A stretch of DNA of 64,000 bases from Iningainema tapete BLCC-T55 (GTDB lineage: Bacteria > Cyanobacteriota > Cyanobacteriia > Cyanobacteriales > Nostocaceae). The notes beneath the pieces were generated by a model, which saw nothing but the letters and a program-made list of their open reading frames with translations, was not told the DNA's origin and ran no database searches. The stretch covers positions 62,001-126,000 of the forward strand of contig NZ_JACXAE010000048.1 of the NCBI RefSeq assembly GCF_014698965.1. Direction: 5' to 3'. Below, piece after piece: positions 46,065 through 54,541 of the stretch (its first letter is position 1; each line of letters begins with the position of its first letter). The position numbers were made by a program, and so were the translations under genes.

Positions 46065-46598
46065 ATGAATGTGATTGAGAAGAAAAGAAGTCGCGATCTG
46101 CCCCAAATCAACGAAAGGATTCGCTTCCCGAAAATTCGGGTCATTGATACCGATGGCGCCCAACTAGGAATTCTTTCCCCGCAGGAAGCACTGCAGCTAG
46201 CGGAGGAAAAAGAGCTGGATCTGGTGTTGCTCAGTGATAAAGCTGATCCGCCAGTATGTCGGATTATGGACTATGGGAAATATAAGTTTGAGCAGGAAAA
46301 GAAAGCGCGGGAAGCTCGCAAAAAGCAGCACACGGCTGATGTCAAAGAAGTGAAGATGCGCTACAAGATAGAAGATCACGATTACAACGTGCGTGTTAAG
46401 CAAGCCGAGCGCTTCCTCAAAGATGGTGACAAAGTCAAAGCCACTGTTATGTTCAGGGGTAGAGAAATTCAACACAGTGACTTGGCAGAAGAATTGCTCA
46501 AGCGGATGGCTACCGATCTAGAGTCGTTTGGTGAAGTGCAGCAAGCGCCCAAAAAAGAAGGGCGAAATATGATGATGCTGATTTCACCGAAGAAATAA
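46065..46598 (+). CDS. infC: Translation initiation factor IF-3
   Basis: This 177-aa protein has the IF-3 N-domain ([21 protein letters not shown]...) and C-domain ([37 protein letters not shown]). It binds the 30S subunit and checks initiator codon–anticodon pairing. The gene starts at ATG here rather than the rare AUU used for autoregulation in E. coli. The rpmI and rplT genes that often follow infC are absent; the next gene is a transporter-like fusion. Confidence 0.95.
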   Translation: MNVIEKKRSRDLPQINERIRFPKIRVIDTDGAQLGILSPQEALQLAEEKELDLVLLSDKADPPVCRIMDYGKYKFEQEKKAREARKKQHTADVKEVKMRYKIEDHDYNVRVKQAERFLKDGDKVKATVMFRGREIQHSDLAEELLKRMATDLESFGEVQQAPKKEGRNMMMLISPKK

Positions 46599-46748
46599 GC
46601 CGATTTTCATCCAAAATTGATAGTCCTGAGTGCTGAGTGGGAAAAATAATACTCAGTTACTCAGGACTTTTGCTTTTTCCAAGGGACACCGAGCGACTAG
46701 ATCAACGCTAATTAAGCTTGGGATACCCATTTAAGGAAATCAAGCTGC

Positions 46749-49700
46749 ATGGAACTGAAAAATTGCTGGTTTGCTCTCAATTCGGTTTTCCCACGACTGT
46801 TACAGTGGGTAAATCTCCGTCCAGAGGAAAGCGAACGTACATGGTTAATGTTCGCATTCTATACAACTACATCAGTAGGATTACGATGGTCGGAAGACAC
46901 CACAGTAGCGCTATTTTTAGATGAATATGGCGCAAAATTATTGCCGTGGATTTATATTGCCAGTGCGGGAGCGGGTGTAGTCTTAGTTTTTTTATATTCT
47001 CGGCTACAAAAGATTTTCCCTTTGCGCTGGGTGATAGTAGCTCTAGCACCGTGTATGTTCCTACCATTAGTTTTGATGAGTTGGGCAATGCACGTACCAC
47101 ACCTCACAATCATTACCATATTCCTACTGCGACTGTGGGTAGATGCATTTTACGTTGTCAACGATCTGAATACTTCAATTACCGCCAATCAACTCTTTAA
47201 TATTCGCGAACTTAAGCGTGCCTACCCTCTAGTAAGTAGCGGTATTTTGGTAGCAGATATTGTTAGTGGCTTTAGTCTGCCTTTACTGCTTATATTTGTA
47301 GGGCTAGATAAAATCATTATGCCAGTTGCTGGTATATTTATAACCATCGGGACAATAATTCTTTGGTATCTAGGTAATAACTATCAGCAATTTTTTCCTG
47401 ATACCCCAGCTAAACAAATTCCCGGAATACAAAATTTCTCAAGACGCCTCCTTTCTCTTCCCTTAAAGCGCTATACATTACTGTTATTTGCATTTTTTGC
47501 TCTGCTGCAAGTGCTGGGAGTGATGATAGATTTTCAGTATCTCACCCAGCTCAAGCTAAATTACAACAATAAAGAAATTGCTAGCTTCTTGGGTATATTT
47601 GGTGGGATGGCAGGATTATGTGAGTTAAGTATGCAGTTATTTATCTCTAGCCGATTTCTGGAACGGTTCGGGGTGTTTATCACTGTCGCAACTTTGCCAT
47701 TGTGCGTTCTGATTTTGATCCCCCTTGCAATGATACTGACTCAATCACACTACTTCTTCTGGGGTTTAGTAATTCTCAAGTTTCTCGACGAACTTTTGCG
47801 CTACACTTTTGTTGCTAGTAGTTCGATACTATTGTTCCAACCCATACCAGATAAAATCCGCAGTAATATCCAATCATTATCTGGAGGTATTGCAGAAGCC
47901 TTTGGCGCGGCGATCGCAGGTGTACTAATTTTAGTTACTCTTTGGTTAGTACACTCAGCATTACCTTTACACAAATTAGTTTTGGTAATAGAAACGGCAA
48001 TACTCGCTTTAATTTGTGTAGGAATAGTTTATTTGGTGCGAAGTCAATACGTCAACCTCTTAGTCTTGAGTGCGGGGCAGGGGCAACTAAGTGGCACAGA
48101 TGTAGACTTACCAGCATTTAAAATTGCGATCGTCAAAGCTTTAGGCGAAAAAGGTACACAAGCTGATAAACGCTCTTGCATTGAATTGTTATCTCAAATT
48201 GATCCTCAAGGAGCAGGGGAAGTATTAGCACCCCTACTCCATAAGCTACCCCCTTCTTTACAGAAGCCTAGTTTAGAGGTGATGCTTTCCACGGGCGTAA
48301 ATCCATCTTACCTATCCTATGTTCATGGTTTGTTAGTACCTCAAGGTATCAACAGCCCAGAAGTTTTTGCCTTAGCTTTACGTTATGTTTACCATGCCGA
48401 TCCCAATCCTGATTTAAGCTTCTTAGAAGAGTCTTTAAAACAAGAAAACTCAGTAATTCGCGCAACTGCCGCTGCTTTACTTTTACGTCACGGAACGCCT
48501 CTACAATCAAGTGCGGCGACACACATATTGCGGCGAATGCTAACGAGTAAAAAAGAATGGGAACGAATTCATGCAGTCAAAGCTTTAACGGAAGCGGTTT
48601 ATTTACAAGCACTGCGGATTTATATCCCGAATTTGTTGCAAGATGATTCTTTGCGGGTACGTTGTGCAGTGCTGTCGATGATTGCCGCAACTCATCTCGA
48701 AGAGTACTATCCTGCTTTGATTGGGGGACTTTACTACAAATCAACTCGCTCAGTAGCAATGAGTGCTTTGCTCAAATTGGAGAATGAAGCTTTACCATTG
48801 TTAACGAAGTTAGCTACTAATATTTATCAACCTGAAGTAGTACGTCTATACGCTTGGCGTACTATTAGTCAAATCCCGACTTTAGAAGCGATTGATACTT
48901 TATGGATGTATTTGAAAATATCTAGAGGTACAACTAGAGATCATATCCTCCGCACCTTGCTGAAACGGCATCAACAAGAAGGAATTGAGAGTTTATTTGC
49001 TGAATTAAATAGTAATGTGGAAAAATTGATTGTCGAGGAATTACATTTTTTAGGAGAGCTTTACGCCACTTATGTAGATTTAAAAACTCAAGGGGATTTT
49101 TACGCCAATTCTAGAGAACTTAAAACTCAAAATCAGGGAGGTAATCGTCAAACGAAAGAAAAGATTATGGCTAGATGTGAGTTGTTAATTCGCGCAATTT
49201 TAGAATTAGAAATAGATATTAAAGAGCGATTGTTACTTTTACTCAAGCTACTTTACCCCTTAGAAAATATTCAAGCAGCAACTTTTAACCTCCGCTCCAA
49301 GTCAGGGGTAAATATTGCTAGGGGGTTAGAAATATTAGAGCATACTGTAAATTTGCCGAGCAAATCGATTTTAATTGATATTTTAGATCGGCAATTACCA
49401 GAAGAAAAACTGCAAAAACTGGAGTCCAAAGGCATAGTGAAATATCAACAGATGGAAGTAAGCTCGCGCATTCGCACTTTGGTGGCACAAAGGGAATTGC
49501 TTTCTGATTGGTGCGTGTCTTGCTGTTTTCATTTTGCCCAAGTAGCAAGCATTCGACTAACGAGTGAACAAGTTTTAGCTTGTTTGCGCCATCCTACAGG
49601 TTTTGTGAGGGAAGCGGCGATCGCCTACCTCAATGTGGTTTCGAGAACCGTTCTCCAAGAAATTCTCCCCCAACTGCAAAAAGATTCACACCCAATAGTT

Positions 49701-50177
49701 GCTGCTCAAGTTCAAGAGTTAATGAAAAAATACAGATTATCAACTATGTTAACTAGTGTTGACCGTTTATTATTTGTCCGGCGGGTGCCGATTTTTAAAG
49801 AATTACGGGATGATTTTGTCGTTCGCCTAGCTTCAGTGATGGATGAACAGTCATTTCCCAGCAACTACGCTATATTTAAAGAAGGGGATGAAGGGCGTTC
49901 ACTATATATAGTTGTTGCTGGTACAGTTAAAGTCCATATCGGTAGTCAACAGCTAGCAGTTTTTCCGAAAGGAGAATCTTTTGGCGAGATGTCAGTGTTT
50001 GACGCAGAACCGCGCTCGGCTTCAGCAACTACCCTAGAACCTTGTGAATGTCTAGAGCTGACTCAAGAGCAACTTTATAATGCTATTGAAGAAACGCCAG
50101 AAATTGCTGTAAACATTATTGGTGTGCTATCCCGTCGAATTCGGGAATTAAATGAGAGAATTAATGAGCGAACCTAG
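46749..50177 (+). CDS. Transporter-like membrane protein fused to HEAT repeats and a cNMP-binding domain
   Basis: Protein of 1142 aa with three parts. The N-terminal ~430 residues have about 12 hydrophobic helices and resemble ATP/ADP-translocase or MFS-like proteins (YTTTSVGLRWSEDTTVALF). The middle (about 480–950) is alpha-helical with HEAT-like repeats (SVIRATAAALLLRHGTPLQS; DSLRVRCAVLSMIAATHL). The C-terminus (about 1000–1142) is a cyclic-nucleotide-binding domain (YAIFKEGDEGRSLYIVVAG; FPKGESFGEMSVFDAEPRSA). No transported substrate can be assigned. Control by cAMP or cGMP is suggested by the last domain. Confidence 0.8.
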   Translation: MELKNCWFALNSVFPRLLQWVNLRPEESERTWLMFAFYTTTSVGLRWSEDTTVALFLDEYGAKLLPWIYIASAGAGVVLVFLYSRLQKIFPLRWVIVALAPCMFLPLVLMSWAMHVPHLTIITIFLLRLWVDAFYVVNDLNTSITANQLFNIRELKRAYPLVSSGILVADIVSGFSLPLLLIFVGLDKIIMPVAGIFITIGTIILWYLGNNYQQFFPDTPAKQIPGIQNFSRRLLSLPLKRYTLLLFAFFALLQVLGVMIDFQYLTQLKLNYNNKEIASFLGIFGGMAGLCELSMQLFISSRFLERFGVFITVATLPLCVLILIPLAMILTQSHYFFWGLVILKFLDELLRYTFVASSSILLFQPIPDKIRSNIQSLSGGIAEAFGAAIAGVLILVTLWLVHSALPLHKLVLVIETAILALICVGIVYLVRSQYVNLLVLSAGQGQLSGTDVDLPAFKIAIVKALGEKGTQADKRSCIELLSQIDPQGAGEVLAPLLHKLPPSLQKPSLEVMLSTGVNPSYLSYVHGLLVPQGINSPEVFALALRYVYHADPNPDLSFLEESLKQENSVIRATAAALLLRHGTPLQSSAATHILRRMLTSKKEWERIHAVKALTEAVYLQALRIYIPNLLQDDSLRVRCAVLSMIAATHLEEYYPALIGGLYYKSTRSVAMSALLKLENEALPLLTKLATNIYQPEVVRLYAWRTISQIPTLEAIDTLWMYLKISRGTTRDHILRTLLKRHQQEGIESLFAELNSNVEKLIVEELHFLGELYATYVDLKTQGDFYANSRELKTQNQGGNRQTKEKIMARCELLIRAILELEIDIKERLLLLLKLLYPLENIQAATFNLRSKSGVNIARGLEILEHTVNLPSKSILIDILDRQLPEEKLQKLESKGIVKYQQMEVSSRIRTLVAQRELLSDWCVSCCFHFAQVASIRLTSEQVLACLRHPTGFVREAAIAYLNVVSRTVLQEILPQLQKDSHPIVAAQVQELMKKYRLSTMLTSVDRLLFVRRVPIFKELRDDFVVRLASVMDEQSFPSNYAIFKEGDEGRSLYIVVAGTVKVHIGSQQLAVFPKGESFGEMSVFDAEPRSASATTLEPCECLELTQEQLYNAIEETPEIAVNIIGVLSRRIRELNERINERT

Positions 50178-50441
50178 CAGAGTCCTTAACAAGTTCGCCT
50201 AAAAATAAATTTCTAGGCTATAAGCCTTGAACTTCAGTCCAAGGCAGGTTTTTCCATCTGACGATGTAAATCTTCTGGCAAATTGCTACCCAATGATGAT
50301 CACCAAACCTCATTCTTGAGAAACTAAACAATTAACTCTCAAGAAGGGGGTGAATTATCTCTTGATATAAGAATATAGAAATGTAAACAAAAACAAACAA
50401 TTGTGTTGTTTCTGAAAAGGAACCAAAATTTTTGAACACTT

Positions 50442-50690
50442 ATGAAAACGCAGCGCAAGAAAGGCGAGCAAATTACCCTCTACTTAACTCAAGTATTAAC
50501 CGGATATGAAGTAATTCCAGCTAATTGGGGTTGGCATATTCACAAGGCAGATGAGTACTGCGGACATTTAGAATATCAAGCAAAACTTGGATGGGATGGT
50601 AGCGCTTTAAATTGCCTCCCAATGGAATTGAGAGAAAAACTTAAAAACTTTACCCAGTCAACTTTTTCTATGAGTTCTGCTACGACTTAA
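50442..50690 (+). CDS. Small hypothetical protein
   Basis: This 82-aa protein has no recognised motif. It is basic at the start (MKTQRKKGEQ) and aromatic-rich in the middle (NWGWHIHKADEYCGHLEY). Similar small soluble proteins are common in cyanobacteria. A weak AAGGAAC site lies upstream. Codon use looks ordinary, so it is likely a real gene. Confidence 0.5.
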   Translation: MKTQRKKGEQITLYLTQVLTGYEVIPANWGWHIHKADEYCGHLEYQAKLGWDGSALNCLPMELREKLKNFTQSTFSMSSATT

Positions 50691-50725
50691 GCTTTATAAA
50701 GCAATCATAAATAATTGGTGCAGCA

Positions 50726-50758
50726 AGAAACCTGGTTTCTTAAGGAAACCGGGTTTCT
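50726..50758. repeat. AGAAACC-GGTTTCT tandem palindrome
   Basis: Two AGAAACC(T/G)GGTTTCT-like units are separated by a few bases, the same design as at 9866. It lies downstream of the small hypothetical gene and upstream of the RRM gene, and may act as a terminator. Confidence 0.75.
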
Positions 50759-50924
50759 GCGTTAACATATGTACAAACATACATAGGAAAAATCTCGCGA
50801 AAAAACTGCCATTTTGTGTTATGCTCGTGTGTGAGAATTATATTCGGTTGTGCAGTTTGTTTGTATATGTTTACAAGCCTATCTCCGGATCTAACTCTAC
50901 GTCATCTGAATCTGGAGATTTTTT

Positions 50925-51260
50925 ATGTCAATTTACGTTGGTAATCTGTCCTACGACGTAGGGGAAGAAGACCTTAAACAGGTCTTTTCCGAATACGGAA
51001 CAGTCAAGAGCGTTCAAATGCCTAAAGATCGTGAAACCGGGCGTGTGCGAGGGTTTGCCTTTGTGGAAATGGACACAGACGCAGAAGAATCCGCAGCAAT
51101 AGAGGCACTTGATACCGCTGAGTGGATGGGTAGGAACCTGAAAGTGAATAAGGCGAAGCCTAAAACAGAGGGAGGTTCATTTGGTGGTGGTGGTGGAAGA
51201 CGAGGAGGTAATAGTGGCGGTGGATACGGCGGCGGTGGCGGTCGGCGCGGCGGCTACTAA
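50925..51260 (+). CDS. Glycine-rich RRM RNA-binding protein (Rbp type)
   Basis: One RRM (about 1–83) has RNP2 IYVGNLSY and RNP1 RGFAFVEM, followed by a Gly/Arg-rich tail (SFGGGGGRRGGNSGGGYGG). The 111-aa length and the domain order match cyanobacterial Rbp proteins, which are often cold-inducible. Transcripts of these genes usually have long leaders; here more than 150 nt precede the ATG. Confidence 0.92.
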   Translation: MSIYVGNLSYDVGEEDLKQVFSEYGTVKSVQMPKDRETGRVRGFAFVEMDTDAEESAAIEALDTAEWMGRNLKVNKAKPKTEGGSFGGGGGRRGGNSGGGYGGGGGRRGGY

Positions 51261-51325
51261 ACCTTGACAAAAACTTAACTATCATCAGTAAAGGCTAGAC
51301 TTCACGTCTGCCCTTTATTCGTGCT

Positions 51326-51354
51326 GTAGAGACGCCCCGATGGGGCGTCTCTAT
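51326..51354. repeat. GTAGAGACG variable-core palindrome
   Basis: The outer arms are GTAGAGACG and CGTCTCTAT, the core is CCCCGATGGGG. It lies after the RRM gene and before toxin–antitoxin remnants. Confidence 0.85.
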
Positions 51355-51361
51355 TTGATCT

Positions 51362-51406
51362 GAGGAAATGCTACCCAATATTACTTTTGAGGAAGTTATG
51401 GAGTAG
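51362..51406 (+). pseudogene. Remnant of a ParD-like antitoxin
   Basis: The short frame EEMLPNITFEEVME-stop resembles the middle of the antitoxin at 29311 (EEMPQDFTFEEVMERLYFL), with strong DNA similarity over TTTTGAGGAAGT and ATGGAG. TAG follows where the family continues. It is a fragment, probably left by an older copy of that module. Confidence 0.4.
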
Positions 51407-51469
51407 CGAACTTAAGCACGGCACGAGTAAAAGCTACAATTAAATATCATGGATATAAGAATAATAAAA

Positions 51470-51715
51470 ATGCTAGCTAGCTATATCGACCAAGCTATGG
51501 AACTTGCAGTTTATGAAATTATTGAAGATGATGGTACTTACTGGGGAGAAATTCCTGGTTTGCAGGGTGTGTGGGCAAATCACCAAACAACAGAAGGTAT
51601 GGAGCGTGAATTAAGGGAAGCGTTGAGTGACTGGCTAGCACTGCGATTACGTTTGGGACTTCTAATTCCCGTAATCGGCGATATTAATTTAAATGAACTT
51701 ACTCGCCCTGTTTAA
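51470..51715 (+). CDS. hicB: HicB-type antitoxin
   Basis: Protein of 81 aa from the ATG at 51470. It has the HicB pattern YEIIEDDGTYWGEIPGLQGVWANHQTTEG and the helical ELREALSDWLALRLRLGLLIPVI. An ATG 21 nt earlier gives a non-homologous extension. HicB neutralises HicA and autoregulates the operon. The partner hicA starts 2 nt after its stop but is truncated. Confidence 0.8.
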   Translation: MLASYIDQAMELAVYEIIEDDGTYWGEIPGLQGVWANHQTTEGMERELREALSDWLALRLRLGLLIPVIGDINLNELTRPV

Positions 51716-51717
51716 AA

Positions 51718-51801
51718 ATGCCTAGATTAACTCCTGTTTCTTGGCATGATTTGGTTAAACGTATGCGCGAGTTAGGTTTTGAAGGTCCTTATGCAGAATA
51801 G
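51718..51801 (+). pseudogene. hicA: Truncated hicA toxin
   Basis: The frame encodes only MPRLTPVSWHDLVKRMRELG and FEGPYAE before TAG. This is a clear HicA N-terminus, whose normal continuation (GGKHPYM with the catalytic histidine) is lost. The toxin must be inactive. Confidence 0.75.
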
Positions 51802-52041
51802 TCATTGAATTTCTGATTCTGGTGGTTCAAGCTGGTATTTCTGTTCAACTTCAACAGCCGCAACACCTTCAATTTGAGAAATTCCTTCAACTTGTGTAGA
51901 GTCAATCGAACCGGTAATGACTCCAATTTGCTCCATCAACTGTTCTATTTTCATCCCAGATGCCTGTAAAGCCTGAGCAACTTCAAGGATCTGCTCTATA
52001 TGGCGATCGTCAACAGAAATTAATAAATTTATTTTAGACAT
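51802..52041 (-). CDS. Small I9-like propeptide/inhibitor homologue next to a subtilase
   Basis: This 79-aa protein (MSKINLLISVDDRHIEQILE, then EGISQIEGVAAVEVEQKYQ) shows the beta-alpha-beta pattern and ends of inhibitor I9 propeptides. Related small cyanobacterial proteins are sometimes called ketohydroxyglutarate aldolase-like, which I do not support. The S8 protease gene is upstream on the same strand, 109 nt away. I propose that it acts in trans as chaperone or inhibitor of that protease. Confidence 0.5.
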   Translation of the reverse strand: MSKINLLISVDDRHIEQILEVAQALQASGMKIEQLMEQIGVITGSIDSTQVEGISQIEGVAAVEVEQKYQLEPPESEIQ

Positions 52042-52149
52042 ACCTAGTTTCTTCTGCCTTACAAAATGCTTAAATGCAGCACAATCATTATTGCCAGACT
52101 ACCAGGTACTACCTGAGTAAGTCTGGCATAAGCGAAGAATAACAGTTAA

Positions 52150-53445
52150 TTAAGGTGCTTGAACCAGACCTACACCAACATCTTCAGAAGGCAAAGGTAA
52201 GCGACGAGCCTTCTGCATGAGAAGATTCCAGAGTTCTTGTCCTCTCAAACCAGTTGCCTCAGCATGGAGAGCAGCTATGCCTGCAACGTGTGGTGTTGCC
52301 ATACTTGTACCGCTAATTGTTATATATTGTGTAGGCATGAACCAGCTAGAGTAAATTTGTACGCCAGGACCAGCAATATCTATCTGACCCCCTTGTGGAT
52401 TGACGCCTCGATTGGAAAAATTAGCAATTTGTAGCCGTGAGTCAAGCGCTGCCACTGCCATGATTGAAGGAGAGTTAGCAGGAAGAGCAACTGGATTGAT
52501 AATGCCTGAGCCACGGTTACTTTCATTGCCGGCAGCGGCAATAATTAGGGTGCCGCGACTCAGTGCGCGTTGAGCAACTGTTTCGTATATACGAGAAAAC
52601 GGTGTGCCTACTTGGGTTGGTGCACCTAAAGACATTGAGATAATATGGCATCCATTTGCTACTGCCCACTCAATACCTTGGAGAATTCCACCATCAGATC
52701 CGCTACCCTTATTACTCAGCACTTTACCTACATAAATTTCCGAGTTGTAAGCTACACCATACCGTGGTAGTCGAGATGGTTGGCGAGGACCGCAAGCTGT
52801 ACCAATGCAGTGAGTGCCATGTCCGTTTTTATCTTGTACTTCTTCCCCTTGAATAAAGGACTTGCTAATAATAGTTCGCCCAATAAAGTCGGGATGATTG
52901 AGCTCGAATCCAGTATCTAGAACGGCAATTTTAATACCCTGACCACTAAGAGATGATTGTACCACATTGGTTGCCTGAAGTCCCCAAGTTGCTACAGATT
53001 CATCGACAAGTGAATTCATCAACTGAGTTTGTTCTGTAAGAACTAAAGAGTCAACTAAATGGTTGACCGCATCACGATAACCTTGTAGATACCCTTTTGT
53101 CATATCAGTAGTAGTAACTGCTTTTACTAGATTCACATTCTGAGAATCTACATCTGCAAGGGTATAAACTACTCTTTCCGGCTCAATTGCTAAGATGGGG
53201 CTATCTTCTGCAGTAGACATTCTTAAGGAGCGCACTTGTTCTGGTTCTGCACTCACCACTGCAACACCTAAAGTGTTCAAAAATATATACTCATCAGTTT
53301 GAGATTGTCCACGACTAGACATATTGAAACTAGTCATTTCACCTAGCATTTGAATACCTTCACTGACGGCATCTTCACGAAACAAAACTAAGTATTTTCC
53401 TGTTAGTTCAGTTTCAGGTGTTGTTTGATTCTGATTGTTAATCAT
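52150..53445 (-). CDS. Subtilisin-like serine protease (S8)
   Basis: This 431-aa protease has the triad blocks KIAVLDTGFELNHPDF (Asp), NGHGTHCIGTACG (His) and SGTSMATPHVAG (Ser). No signal peptide is visible. The N-terminal ~150 residues are unusual (KYLVLFREDAVSEGIQMLGE; DEYIFLNTLGVAVVSAEPEQ) and may contain a diverged propeptide. A cysteine lies beside the catalytic histidine. A small I9-like gene follows and a CAP-domain gene precedes it on the same strand; all may share one transcript. Confidence 0.88.
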   Translation of the reverse strand: MINNQNQTTPETELTGKYLVLFREDAVSEGIQMLGEMTSFNMSSRGQSQTDEYIFLNTLGVAVVSAEPEQVRSLRMSTAEDSPILAIEPERVVYTLADVDSQNVNLVKAVTTTDMTKGYLQGYRDAVNHLVDSLVLTEQTQLMNSLVDESVATWGLQATNVVQSSLSGQGIKIAVLDTGFELNHPDFIGRTIISKSFIQGEEVQDKNGHGTHCIGTACGPRQPSRLPRYGVAYNSEIYVGKVLSNKGSGSDGGILQGIEWAVANGCHIISMSLGAPTQVGTPFSRIYETVAQRALSRGTLIIAAAGNESNRGSGIINPVALPANSPSIMAVAALDSRLQIANFSNRGVNPQGGQIDIAGPGVQIYSSWFMPTQYITISGTSMATPHVAGIAALHAEATGLRGQELWNLLMQKARRLPLPSEDVGVGLVQAP

Positions 53446-53501
53446 TTCACTATTACCTTTTTATTCGGTTAAAAAATAGACAATTCTATTAGACAAATGT
53501 G

Positions 53502-54023
53502 CTATGCGCCAAAAGTTTGTGTCCAATAAGGTTGATTTCCGCGAGCATATCCAATGCCAATTTCACGGTAATTGGGATTGAGTATGTTTGCACGATGCCC
53601 AGTACTATTCATCCAACCTCGCATAACATCTTGAGCGGAGGAATAACCTGATGCCACATTCTCTCCAGCTTGTCGGAAATTATAACCATGTTGCTTCATC
53701 CGATCAAATGGTCATGAACCGTTAGAGCCTTTGTGGCTCATAAAGTTATGCTTTGCCATATCGTTAGAATGTGCTTGCGCTGCTGCAGTTAATTGCGATT
53801 GAAGTCTGAGCGGTGATAATCCTGCTCTACCCCGTTCGCTATTAACAATATCGAGGACTTGTTGAATTACAGATATAGTTGCCAAGTCTATTGGTGCGGG
53901 ATCTGCAACATGAGAAGATGGAGTCGCCTGTAGAAAAATATTTTCAAGCTCAACGCTAAAGGGTTCACCAATAGCAGGCACAGATGCTGTTGAGTCTAAA
54001 TTAGAATCATTTGTTACAGTCAT
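53502..54023 (-). pseudogene. CAP/SCP-domain gene with in-frame TGA
   Basis: The frame starts at 54023 with a non-conserved N-terminus, then QQVLDIVNSERGRAGLSPLR, LTAAAQAHSNDMAKHNFMSH and KGSNGS. TGA at 53714–53712 interrupts it. The same frame goes on without loss: PFDRMKQHGYNFRQAGENVA, RGWMNSTGHRANILNPNYRE and GIGYARGNQPYWTQTFG. These are the normal CAP blocks with the histidine/glutamate sites split across the stop. A TCA to TGA change is the simplest explanation. The C-terminal piece could restart at 53699 but would not fold alone. Confidence 0.75.
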
Positions 54024-54318
54024 GATTTTTTCCTTTCACGAATTGAGTTATGTTGTGCATAACTTTTTCTTTCCATATACACATACTATCTTTGCTAAAT
54101 AGAATTGATAGTTAAATATTTTTCGTTAAAAATATAATTACTAATTAATTATTTTTAGGTTTTACCAGTAATTATAATCTGAGTTAAATGCATTTATATT
54201 AATCCGGGTAAAGCTGTTATATTATATCTGTATAAATCTTGAAATAATCATAAGCTCCATTATTTATGTGTAGAAATAATGGAGCTTATTTAAGAATAGA
54301 TTGAGATGATTAATTAGC
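54024..54318. other. AT-rich intergenic region
   Basis: No coding sequence is seen. GAGCTTATTTAAG and ATAAGCTCCATTATTTATGT-type segments around 54251–54294 make an inverted repeat (arms AATAATGGAGCTTAT and its complement) that may terminate transcripts from either side. The promoter of the CAP–protease genes lies here. Confidence 0.4.
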
Positions 54319-54421
54319 TATAGCAATCCTATTTGATTTACAAACACTAGTTGGCTCAGATCCCCGACTTCTTAAAGAAGTCGGGGATCTTGTTGTTTAC
54401 GAATGATTTAGGACTGCTATA
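54319..54421. mobile_element. MITE-like element B with 27-bp imperfect terminal inverted repeats
   Basis: The left end TATAGCAATCCTATTTGATT... and the right end ...ATTTAGGACTGCTATA pair at 20 of 27 positions by eye. The core is the GATCCCCGACTTCTT palindrome (54359–54389). It shares its final TATA with element C, which starts at 54418. Confidence 0.65.
54359..54389. repeat. GATCCCCGACTTCTT palindrome (core of element B)
   Basis: Perfect 15-bp arms GATCCCCGACTTCTT and AAGAAGTCGGGGATC around one A. The same palindrome with the same flanks is found at 20475 (inverted) and 31908 (decayed). Confidence 0.85.
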
Positions 54422-54541
54422 GCAATCCTATTTGATTTACAAACTTTTCATTTGGGCTGTTAACTGTTAACAGTTGACAGTCAACAGTTATCAGTCATCA
54501 GTCAAAACAGGACTGTTTGGGAATCATTTAGGAACGCTATA
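54418..54541. mobile_element. MITE-like element C, directly abutting element B
   Basis: The left end copies that of element B exactly over 27 bp (TATAGCAATCCTATTTGATT...). The right end ...CATTTAGGAACGCTATA pairs with it at 21 of 27 positions. The core (54457–54503) is made of GTTAACAGTTGACAG-type heptamers. The right end overlaps the last codons of the AraC regulator gene and supplies its TAG stop. Confidence 0.62.

Noticed and set aside
51802-52041. Ketohydroxyglutarate aldolase
   Set aside because: The 79-aa protein has none of the TIM-barrel motifs of that enzyme and is far too short.
41802-53714. UGA recoding as tryptophan or selenocysteine in the two TGA-interrupted genes
   Set aside because: Many genes here end in TGA, one of the two sites is not a Trp position, and no selenocysteine insertion element is apparent. 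Nonsense mutation is simpler.
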